DNA of 64,000 nucleotides from Shinisaurus crocodilurus (Eukaryota > Chordata > Lepidosauria > Squamata > Shinisauridae): contig CM037879.1 in NCBI GenBank assembly GCA_021292165.1, positions 265,107,160 to 265,171,159 of the forward strand, read 5' to 3'. Below, piece by piece: positions 12,301-21,070 of the stretch. The notes under the pieces were generated by a model. The model saw nothing but the letters and a program-made list of their open reading frames with translations. It was not told the origin of the DNA and did not search any database. Numbering within the stretch: the stretch's first letter is position 1; each line of letters opens with the position of its first letter. A program made the translations under genes and the position numbers.

Positions 12301-13902
12301 TATCTGTAGTTTTAAATATCCCCCTGCCCCTTGCAGGCAAGATATAGGCCCGGTTCAGACGTAACGCTAAAATATGGCAGCACTATAGGAACACAGCTCA
12401 GGGTTGCCTGCTCCCATGTTCTGCATTGCATGTGCAAGGAGATTAAAATCCTCTGCTTCCACTTTAGGACTAAGCATAGTTCCCCTTGATGTCTAAACTT
12501 GGGGAACTGTGGCTCATTCTATCTCTTGTTAGTCAAAACCAGGATCAATCAAACAATTTGATATCCTGGTCTGATAACTTAACAATATTTAGAACAAACT
12601 ACAGCTCCTCCGGATTCAGATATCACAGGAAACTATGGTTAATTCTAAAGTAGAAACTTTCGATGGAGGAGAGGAGTGGAACATATGAGCCTGAGGATCA
12701 TGCTCATAATATTAAACCATGGTTTTTGCTTTGCATTTCATAGAATCATAGAAAAATAGAGTAGACTGTATGCTTTTCTTTGGTAATGGGTGTTCCCACA
12801 TTTTGGCCGGGATGTAGTTTGTGCTCAGGTAGAGTGGGAGGAAGAAAGAATGAAAAGGTAATGGTGAACTCTGTAGCATGGTAGTCTAGCCTGACCATGC
12901 CACACCCCCAAAGTAGGAAGTCACTGGGTCCTGCCTCCATTGACCACTTGAGTTGCCCAGAAGCATTGGTTCAGAAATTGAGGTTCCACTGGGACAAACT
13001 TGGATTAAGACTTCCCAAAGACTGCTTTCCATCTATAAATTTTGGTAGAGCTAGGACATAATGTGAATACCCTTCAACATTTTGACAATAAAAAATAGAT
13101 ACACTTGATCTGATTCATATAATTTTTTTATTTTGTCTATGTGAGCCTGATCTTTTCAGAAAACATGCTTAGATGGTGATATGACATACCTGCATTTAGC
13201 CATAGAAGCATGTGCTCAGGAAAGATCAGGATTATTTGTGTCGACCAAAAAAAAAGAAAGCTATTTTGTGAACAATTTATTTTGGGACCATGTAAATCTT
13301 TTCCCTTGATTTGTGGATTTGGAAAAAATGCCGTCATAGTCTTAGAAATTGCTGATGACAATACCTGTGGTTACTCTGTTCATGCATTACATTTATACAT
13401 GTAAGTGCACACCTGGAGAAGATTGGAACTGCTCGTGTGGGCCTTGAAATGAGATTTATAGTAACTTACATTACAGGTTATATGAAAGAATCATTGTAAA
13501 ACATTTCACCATTTTTGTACTCTTACTCCCAGGCAAAGTGTACATAGAATTGCATCCTGAAAGACTCATTGAAGACCTACAGATTTGGGAAACATTTTTT
13601 GTCTTGCGAGTTTCTAAAATTTGAAGCCTAGGAAGACTGGATAATCAGTAGCATAACTATATTGACTTGAATGTTTTGAAGATCATCCAATGGTTGTTGA
13701 ATGATCTTTACAGCTCATTCTTTGTCACAGTCATTAAGGATCTGTAGTCAGCAAAAAGGTTCCCTGTAGATAACTAGGTTACTAGGATATTGGGTGAAGT
13801 TCTATTTTAATTAGGCCAGTATGTTGACCAGAAGAGAGTTTTGCTACTCTTTTCTTTTGCATAGTAGCCTGGTTATTGTCATCTCTGCCTAGTCTCCACA
13901 GG
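9342..13902. other. Intronic sequence, little recognisable
   Basis: No exon or RNA gene is supported. Visible items are a CA-rich run near 10590-10603, an uninterrupted G run of about 16 at 10938-10953, and a segment near 12350-12400 ('ggttcagacgtaacgctaaa') that matches the arm of the palindromic MITE at 62274-62502. A short 'tcatagaatcatagaa' near 12738-12753 is probably a CR1 3'-end crumb. The rest looks like unique or very old sequence. Confidence 0.5.
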
Positions 13903-14095
13903 CCTGTGGCTTACGCTGGCTCAGCTTGTCTGAGCATGGAAAGCTAAGCAGGGTCAAGCCTGGTTGTTACGTGGATGGGAGACCCCTCCTCTAGTTTCCT
14001 GCATTGAGCAGGGGGTTGGACTCGATAGCCTTGTAGGCTCCTTCCAACTCTATGATCTATGAAATCTTGTCAGGATGGAGTTGTAGGCAGTGGTC
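13903..14095 (+). mobile_element. 5S-rRNA-derived SINE copy 1
   Basis: The 5' part follows 5S rRNA in order, including the internal-promoter words 'aaagctaagcagggtca', 'gcctggttgttac' and 'tggatgggagacc' (box A, intermediate element and box C region). It then switches to 'tgcattgagcagggggttgg' and 'ccttccaactctatg', which is the 3' end of the CR1 elements at 16281 and 54613. It is thus a 5S head on a CR1 tail, which is how CR1 machinery could mobilise it. Other copies are at 31190 (+), 49014 (-) and 50911 (+), plus an older one at 38212. This is a SINE, not a functional 5S gene. Confidence 0.88.
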
Positions 14096-14534
14096 TGAGA
14101 TGAACAGGGAATCAGGAGCCATGAGTTGCTCCAGGAGATAAAGTTTTGGGGCGAAGCTAGAAGTTGGGACTGGAGACCAACTCAGGACCCAAGGACAAAC
14201 CATGAGTCAGGACTAAAGAACAATCACACCGAAGCTCAGGAAGATAATGTTGCTTATGAAAGGTTTAACTGGAACAGGAAGCCCTCTTATGCTACTTCCT
14301 GTCCATGAGGGTCCAGTGGCCAGCCTGGGTGGGCAGGCTCAGTCCAGGGCCTGAAAATAACAAGCAATCATATATCATATAACAAGCTACCAGGATTCTT
14401 TATACACTGGTGGTTGGACTCTCCCCTCATGGGGTGGGGGGGGAGGGGCGAGTCCAAATGGGATGGACCCTGATGTCTCCCCCCCACCTCTCTGTCTCCT
14501 GGAATCAATTCTCCTCCCCACACCCCCAAAAGTC
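14096..14534. other. Intronic sequence, no gene seen
   Basis: No conserved frame or bounded element is seen. There is a G-rich run near 14434-14450. Confidence 0.5.
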
Positions 14535-14900
14535 AGTCATTGAGCATGATTTATTTACTGTATTTGTATACCACTCCAGATTTAAGCAGATTCCTGAGTG
14601 GTGAACAATAAAAAGATTAAAACAGATAAAAGAATAAAAACAATGCAATTAAAAACAGGATAACATTAAAACCGTGGCTGGTCAGCAAGGAAACCTTTCT
14701 GGAACAAGGATTTCTTCAGCAGGTGCCGAAAGCAACACAGTGTCGGAGCCTGCCTGACCTTCAGAAGTAGGGAGTTCCATAGAAATGGAGCTGCCACATT
14801 GAAGGCCTTTCTTTCGGTGGACTCCAATCAGGCCATAGGTCCATGTAGAACCACCAGGAGAATGTCCTCTGATGACCTCAGTGACCGGACAGACCTCATT
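14535..14900 (-). mobile_element. L2/CR1-type LINE 3' fragment
   Basis: A tail-like 'ttatttactgtatttgtata' is followed by a poly-AAC/AAA region and then GC-richer antisense text ('ggagttccatagaaatggag', 'gccacattgaaggcctttct') typical of L2-type LINE 3' coding ends ('G-A-A-fraction' segments). No frame survives. The next element on the right is a TcMar MITE (14952). Confidence 0.6.
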
Positions 14901-14951
14901 GGACTGTTTGGGGGTCCCCCCATAAAGTTATTTCCTAAATATTTTTTTGTA

Positions 14952-15202
14952 CAGCAATACCTTGGATAGCAAGTAACTTGGTTCGAGAGCGTTTTGCAAG
15001 ACAAGCAAATTTTTAAAAATTTATTTAATTTTTTTTTACTTGATATACAAGCGACGTCTTGCAATACAAGTACTGTAGTACGGCTTAAATTAAAAATCTC
15101 TGTACAAATTTTTTTTGGGGGGATTTCGTTTTGATATAAGAGTGTTTTGGATTACAAGCACGTTTCCTGAACTAATTATGCTCTCAATCCAAGGCATGAC
15201 TG
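14952..15202. mobile_element. TcMar (Tigger-like) MITE copy 2
   Basis: Same family as 3890-4140 but inverted: cagcaataccttggatagc on the left and caatccaaggcatgactg on the right. It is flanked by TA at 14950-14951 and 15203-15204, is 251 bp long like copy 1, and has no coding capacity. Confidence 0.88.
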
Positions 15203-15272
15203 TAGAATTTTTTTTGTTAGAACAAGACAATCCACATACAATACCTTTTATCAGAAAACGTATAACACAGGG

Positions 15273-15423
15273 CAGGGCTTTTTTTCTGGTGGAACTCACC
15301 GGAACTGAGTTCCAGCACCTTTTCTTCTATTAATTGCATTACAATTTACCGTAATCGCCATCTACTCCCGAGGAAATGTAATCCAAGAGTTCCGGTACCC
15401 TTTTCTCCAGAAAAAAAGCACTG
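15273..15423. mobile_element. Short hAT MITE copy A, TSD ACACAGGG
   Basis: The 151-bp element begins cagggctttttttctggtgg and ends tctccagaaaaaaagcactg, an inverted-repeat pair. A perfect 8-bp duplication ACACAGGG flanks it (15265-15272 and 15424-15431). It lies in the L1 relic. Copy B at 17924-18069 is close to identical in sequence. Confidence 0.93.
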
Positions 15424-16280
15424 ACACAGGGTATACAAAATCAATACTCCAACATGAAAATAATATTAAAGATATGGAAACGAAGAAAGGAGGTACTAAT
15501 GCCAGGAATCTCGCCATTAATACCACTTTATGCACACCCAAATTTTCCAATTAAAGATGTACAGATGCCCAGGGAAATATTAAAAAATAATAAATTATTG
15601 ATATTGTGAGACTTATATAATAACTCACAACCACTACCAAGAGACACATGGAGAAACACATGACAGAATACTGCAATCACTTGGTTGCTATGGTACCAAA
15701 TAAGCTCATTCATTAGATTAGAGAATGTGAAAAAACAAGGCACCAGAGATTTAACACAATTTGAAAAGATTTTATTAACTTTCACAGATCAGGAAAAAGG
15801 ACTAATATCAGATTTATATGCACTCTTGATAAAAACAGATATGGGGAATAGCCTTCCTCTTAAAAGAAAATGGGAAAGAGAATGGGGGAATGCAATAGAA
15901 GATGAGGAATGGGTAACTATATGGGATGAATTTCCGTTTAAAGCAATTTCAACAAAATTCAAAGAACTCTCACTGAAAATAATACAAAAATGGCACTGGA
16001 CACCCCATAAAATTTCTTATATTAATAAAAACTACTCTCCTCTGTGTTGGAGAGCATGTGGAGAAATTGGATCACACAGACATATGTGGTGGTCATGCAA
16101 GCAGGTATCTAGCTTCTGGACAATGGTTTTTAAAGAAATATCTGAAATTATAGGGACAGAGATAAATAAAACTCCAGAATTAGCAATATTAAACATCTTC
16201 CAAGGGGATAATAAAAATTTACTATATAAGAACCTAATAAGATTTTTTATTACAAGCACCTAGACTATTAATAGCAAGAG

Positions 16281-16361
16281 GACCTGGATTCCTGCATTGA
16301 GCAGGGGGTTGGACTCAATGGCCTTGTAGGCCCCTTCCAACTCTACTTTTCTATGATTCTA
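16281..16361 (+). mobile_element. CR1 3'-end stub
   Basis: This 80-bp stub consists of the words 'gacctggattcctgcattga', 'ggttggactcaatggccttg' and 'cttttctatgattct'. It matches the 3' end of the CR1 at 53902-54711. It splits the L1 relic, whose sequence resumes with 'aggatgggaagatgcc'. Confidence 0.85.
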
Positions 16362-16533
16362 GGATGGGAAGATGCCAAAGGGTTGACTATCAATCATTGG
16401 TATAATGTGGTATGGGAAATTGCATTAATTGAAAAATTAACTCAAAAATTGAGAACTGCAGGAGGAAAAAAGAAAACAAACTCTTTTGATGCAGAATGGT
16501 GGCCTTTTGTCCAATTCTCATACAGAGCATCTA

Positions 16534-17304
16534 CCGTATTGTTCCGAGTATAGGCTGCTCCTGATTATAAGCCACACCCTTAAAGTTTGGTGCTATTTTA
16601 AAATTTTGTGATTAATTTTTTATTTTCTGAGCAGCGCGGAGCAGTTTTCTGCGCCGCTCAAGCCCGCTGTGCTGGTGCCGTCGCTGGTGCCGCTGCTGGC
16701 AACTGGGCCCTGGGATGAGCGAACGCGCCCTCAGAAGGCCTTTCCCGCCTGCTTCCTGAGGTGGTGGCGGCGGCGGCCCTCCTCCCTGCCCTCAGCCACC
16801 CGCGCCGGGCTATCATGGCCAGCGAAGAGTTGGCTGGCGGCGGCAGCAAACTCCGCCTGAAGTGCAGGAGGCCGCCGGAGCTGCCGGGGGACAGCCTCGC
16901 TCCTCCTCCTTGCCGGCTGAGGTGAGCTCGGGCAGGGAAGTGGAGGATTCATTCCGGCGCCTCACCCGCAAAGGCGGCGGGCTCTGCCTGTGTGTGAGAG
17001 TGCGGGGTGGGTGTGAGCTAGTTTGAGGGGGGGGTGAGTGTGTGTTTGAGAATGTGAGAGAAAGGGGGACTGATTGTGGGGGGGAGTGAGTGAGAGGGGG
17101 GTCATCTGTTGAACAAGGCTGCTTGTTACAATAAGAATTAAAATATACCGTATTAAAATATCGTATTGTTCCGAGTATAGGCCGCACTCCCCCCCCCAGT
17201 ATTTTTATTGGTTTTTTGGGTTTTTTTGCAACATCCCGATTGTAGGCCACACCCCTAGTTTAAAGACTTACATGGGAGTGCGGCCTATACTCGGAACAAT
17301 ACGG
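16534..17304. mobile_element. TA-flanked transposon carrying a GC-rich host-like fragment
   Basis: The left end ccgtattgttccgagtatag and the right end ctatactcggaacaatacgg are perfect inverted repeats. TA flanks both sides (16532-16533, 17305-17306), and the interrupted L1 ORF2 reads in frame across the site when the insertion is ignored, which proves the boundaries. The right part (about 17162-17303) is itself a palindromic MITE with the same ends. Between the ends, about 16631-17100 is strongly GC- and CpG-rich, unlike every other MITE here, and includes an exon-like segment (16815-16921). There is no transposase. This looks like a Pack-type TcMar element that captured a host CpG-island fragment. 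Confidence 0.85.
16815..16921 (+). pseudogene. Captured first-exon-like fragment inside a transposon
   Basis: An ATG with A at -3 and G at +4 opens a 35-codon frame starting MASEELAGGGSKLRLK and rich in Pro and Arg further on. The frame runs into CTGAG|GTGAGC, a consensus splice donor, and meets a TGA two bases into the presumed intron. The surroundings are CpG-rich like a housekeeping promoter. I do not recognise the source gene. If spliced to the KIAA1549 exon at 18311 the phases would not match (phase 2 donor, phase 1 acceptor), so a coding fusion is unlikely, although a non-coding 5' exon is possible. The exon reading is inference; the frame and donor are visible. Confidence 0.5.
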
Positions 17305-17616
17305 TACAACAAAAATACCTCAAGCCTTCCAGCACATGTGGATGCAATAAACTTACATGAGACACAACAGAATGACTGAAGCAGAAACTACAATAGAACA
17401 AGGACAATTTACCTAACATCAGTTCATCATACCTCAAATACTTACCTATCACAGGATTGACTACCTTGTGGATGAAAAAGACTTTGGAAACGGCGCCCAG
17501 CTGGATTTGTTCTTTTGAAATTCTAATTTGGGGGTGGGGGTGGTTATTTTATTCAGGTTTATAGTAGTCTATGTAATAGATTGGATATTTTGTTTATTGT
17601 TTGGTTGTTATATATA

Positions 17617-17665
17617 CAGTAATACCTTGGATTGCAAGCATAATTCGTTCCGGGTGTTAAAAATT
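17617..17665. mobile_element. TcMar MITE one-ended fragment
   Basis: After TA at 17615-17616 the sequence cagtaataccttggattg continues into 'cataattcgttccggg', the terminus of the 251-bp MITE family. The remainder and the other end are missing. Confidence 0.75.
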
Positions 17666-17699
17666 CAATTAAAAAAAACAATTAAAAAAAGAAAAGGGG

Positions 17700-18120
17700 T
17701 GGGCAGAAGGTAGACCAGGATCTGCTGGTAGATCTCTGGGTGATTTGCAGTATAATCGGCAAGGATTTCTGACTCCCAACAGTTTTAACAGTAGCAGCAA
17801 CGAAATAACTTTCCCTGCCTTAAATTATACTGCTGAAATGAAGAAAGCTTGGGTAACCAAGAGTGGAAGGACTGTAAGGCCCAGCCAGCATGACCAGTTG
17901 TCAGGAGTGATGGGTGTTGTAGTCAGGGCTTTTTTTCTGGTGGAACTCACCGGAACTGAGTTCCAGCACCTTTTCTTCTATTAATTACATTACAATTTAA
18001 TCGCCATCTACTCCCGAGGAAATGTAATCCAAGAGTTCCGGTACCTTTTTCTCCAGAAAAAAAGCACTGGTTGTAGTACAAAACATGTGGAGGGTACCAG
18101 GTTGGGGAAAGCTGCTCCAG
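17700..18120. repeat. Dispersed repeat related to 33095-33330
   Basis: The run 'gtagatctctgggtgatt' followed by 'caaggatttctgactccca' occurs here and again at about 33120-33176, with weaker similarity on either side, so this is an interspersed repeat of unknown family. The right part (from about 17840) carries half of the palindromic MITE seen at 9083, and a short hAT MITE (17924-18069) is inserted in it. Confidence 0.6.
17924..18069. mobile_element. Short hAT MITE copy B, TSD GTTGTAGT
   Basis: A 146-bp element with the same ends as 15273-15423 (cagggcttttttt / aaaaaaagcactg). It is flanked by a perfect 8-bp duplication GTTGTAGT (17916-17923 and 18070-18077). It sits 240 bp upstream of the large KIAA1549 exon. 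Confidence 0.93.
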
Positions 18121-18310
18121 CAAAACAAGTTGATGGCAAAAGGATTCCCTGTAAAGTAGAAATTTTTAGCCATATTCATATGCCATTCTGAATTGCATAT
18201 GAACCTATCAACTCCTGGATAAGTGCATCATCATAGGATTTTGACATTTCAGGATGTTAATATTCATTTTATTTAACATCACGATTAACTTTTCCCTTTT
18301 TTAATTTTAG

Positions 18311-21064
18311 ATGACACATATTTGGAGCAGCAGAATATTTCCTCCCTTTTGCCGAGTCAATACACTGTGGGGAGCGTGACACACACAGCCTTAACAAAAA
18401 GCACAACGGACCCCAAGGCAAATAGTGTGTTTCCTGAGATGTTGTCATCACCTGTTACCTCTCCTTCTGAGGTGACCTCATCAGACGAAGAAGGAGCAAG
18501 CAGAGCCTCAACAGGACAAAACATACCAACGTTGGATATTTCAGTAACAAGCAATGAGGCAGTCTTAAGCGATGATAGATTTATTAGCTCATTTCCCAAT
18601 GCACAACAGACTCCTTCATTAAAGTCTTTTACAGAGGACTATCATTCAGGTTCCTACCCAGTGAAGCCAACAAAAGAAACATTACGGACAGTGTTATTAG
18701 CACCTTCGTTACCTGTCCTCTCCTTGTCGCTTGAATACGTGGAAATGCTGCAAACAACATTGCAAAGGGCTGCCTCTGTCCCTCATGTTCCTCTCCCGTA
18801 TTTGAAGCCTTTTGACATGACAGGTGTAACTCTGACTCCAAGCAGAGACTTGCTCATGCCCCTGACTTACTTAAATTCTGTTGCATCTGAGGTGGTAGAT
18901 GCAACAGTTGGAAAAGGAAGGGAGAATTCACTGTTCCATGCACTCTCCTCAACATCTTTGCTTTTTGATACTACTGTGGAAGAGTCACCCCTGTTTATGA
19001 GACAATTAAATGAGGATACGCAAAGTATAACTGACATTTTGACAAGAAGTACTGACACATACACTGAAACCCACTATAGTATTAATAGTAGTGTAGCAGG
19101 AACTCGCAGTCTACAAAGCTTATCTGTTTTGAGCATTTTTAAGGAAATTCCTGTTTTGTTAACTAACACAGGGACTGCTATATTTTCAACTCATCTTCCT
19201 TTTGTTTTTCCCTCCACTCCCTCAGCTACAGTTCTGACTGCCTCAGATAGTCTTTTTAATGAGGAATTGTTTACACATGAGCTTTCTCATAATTTCTCCA
19301 GAAGTACAGCATCAATTTTGCCTGAAAGTTCAGAAATAGCAACTCAAGTCGAGTTCTTCCGTGACTCCATGAGCCCAGTGCCTTTCACTAGACCATATGC
19401 TTCATGTTCATACTGTGACTTCACCTCAGCTCCCTCAGAGCCAGTTTTTTCAGTGCAGCCATCAGAAAATGATGTGGGCTCAGGTGATTATGTTGACACG
19501 CTGTCATTTGTGGCCACTGAAGTAAAAGGTGTTGCACCACTTACATCAGTAGTTAGTGAGCTGTATTACATGCAGGAGTCTCCTCCCGAAGTCTTTGATA
19601 CTGCTTTCCCCTCTAGACCTTTTGTGTCATTCTCTTCAAGGTTTACAGAAGTCTCCAAGTCAAATGCTGTGGAAATTAGCCTTAAAAACACGATATTTAC
19701 ATCAATTTCCCCTTCCCCGTCCTATGAACAGTCTTCAGAGGTAATATCATTGGAAAGCACTTCTGTCAGTTCCCCCTACTCTGTGACTGAAATGGTTATG
19801 TCAATATCTAGTATTGTGGAAGAACCACACTCTGATATTGCCACGGTTTCCCTTGAATCTGCCTTTATTGGAAGTGTGAGCACACCATCCATGACAATCA
19901 GGAATTCAAGTCTGCTGGAAACACCTGAATTTATGCCATCAGAATCAACACATTTCCTTGGCAAAACACTTGAGGGGTTCCCCACCCAAGAATCTGCAGT
20001 AAAAAGATCAGACATTCCACCCAGCCTTTCAATAACCCCTTTCCCCTCTGAGCCAAATGTCTTGTCACATTTCTCATCTGCTAGAGCCACATCTTTCTTG
20101 ATATTGCCAAGTGATTTATCAACGTTTTTACCTCACGTTTCACCCACATTCCTTCCGCCATCTGCACTTTTGGACAATTCTTCTAGCTGGGGTTCAGCTG
20201 AGCTCCCAGCTGTTGACATCACAAGCATCGAGGCTTCCCAGCCATCTTCATGGCAAACTTCATTTTTTAATTCAAACTCATTTTCCTTTCCAGTCACACA
20301 CAGTTCTACAACAGTGCCATCTTCAAGTTTCTATATAAACTCTTCTGTGTTACTGGAACCAACATCAATCTTAGCGGTGGCATCTGAATTTTATTTTACC
20401 TCAGCTTTCACAGAAGCTACCTCTCAGTTTGAGTCATCATCCTTAGGCATTCCTGCAACTGTCCCTATAGAGGTGCTGCCCACTTCCGTTTCAGAGCCTG
20501 TTTTCACCAGCAATATCTTGGGGGATGAAACACGTGTGACCTCATGGTTCACCTCATTACAGACAACCCCCATCTTAACATCTTCATCCCTTTTCTCGAC
20601 TACAGCTACTGTTGAGGAGACCGGTGCTACTGCTAATCTCAGTTTGGTTTCCTCTTTCACTGAGGCAGCTGCTACCACAACTTTTTTTACAACCACCTCC
20701 TATAGGCCGCCATTGGCCACAGATTTGAGCAGCATAAAAGTTTCCCCTACTGAATCAATGGGTATAGTGTCGTCGTACATCCCTACAATAATGCCTTCAT
20801 CTGCGAATACTTCAACTGAATCTGGCATTCCAACAAGACCTAGTATAACTGAGTTTACCAGCCTGTCAATCTCTACTGCCACCACCTCTACTAGTAAAAA
20901 TGGCCTTTCTACAACTACCAGCCGTACACCAAGTTCTGCATCCACTTTGACCTCTGTATTGGTCACTACTCCACAAGTTACAATGGCAACGATTCCAACT
21001 ACCACAACTAGACAGCCCTACGTTTGTGACATCACAGTCCCTGATAAATATCTAGTGACAGCTG
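18311..21064 (+). CDS. KIAA1549: KIAA1549 large exon: mucin-like ectodomain
   Basis: The exon follows a pyrimidine tract and AG at 18309-18310 and ends before GTAAGA at 21065. It starts with two bases of a split codon and ends with one (phase 1), giving 917 whole codons. The product is extremely rich in Ser and Thr (with Pro, Val and Phe), as expected of an O-glycosylated mucin-like stalk, and has no transmembrane segment. Family landmarks that I recognise are LEQQNIS at the start, DVGSGDYVDTL, FPSRPFV, FTSAF.EATS, TTPILTSSSLFST and, at the end, PYVCDITVPDKYLV. These match KIAA1549 (UPF0606), a type I membrane protein known from the KIAA1549-BRAF fusion and from retinal disease; its molecular function is poorly defined. 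The paralog KIAA1549L is a less likely alternative. The signal-peptide exon must lie upstream of the window. A LINE begins seven bases into the following intron. Confidence 0.85.
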
Positions 21065-21070
21065 GTAAGA

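Larger units (their letters stand above)
15205..17614 (+). pseudogene. Old L1 ORF2 C-terminal relic with three insertions
   Basis: Plus-strand frames (notably 15685-16263) read as the C-terminal part of an L1 ORF2 protein. They include a WHWTPHKISYINKNYSPLCW block and a Cys/His cluster (PLCWRACGEIGSHRHMWWSC) parallel to residues 1122-1143 of the intact ORF2 at 57610. The relic is interrupted by a hAT MITE (15273-15423), a CR1 3' stub (16281-16361) and a TcMar-type element (16534-17304). After the last insertion the ORF2 C-terminus continues in frame (PQAFQHMWMQ) to a TAA at 17348-17350. The 3' untranslated part runs to about 17614. It represents an older L1 lineage than the one at 56036. Confidence 0.85.

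Noticed and set aside
13903..14000. 5S rRNA gene
   Set aside because: Diverged from 5S, fused to a CR1-like tail and present in several copies: a SINE.
16631..17100. KIAA1549 promoter and first exon
   Set aside because: The block lies between the inverted ends of a TA-flanked transposon, encodes no signal peptide, and its donor phase does not fit the exon at 18311.
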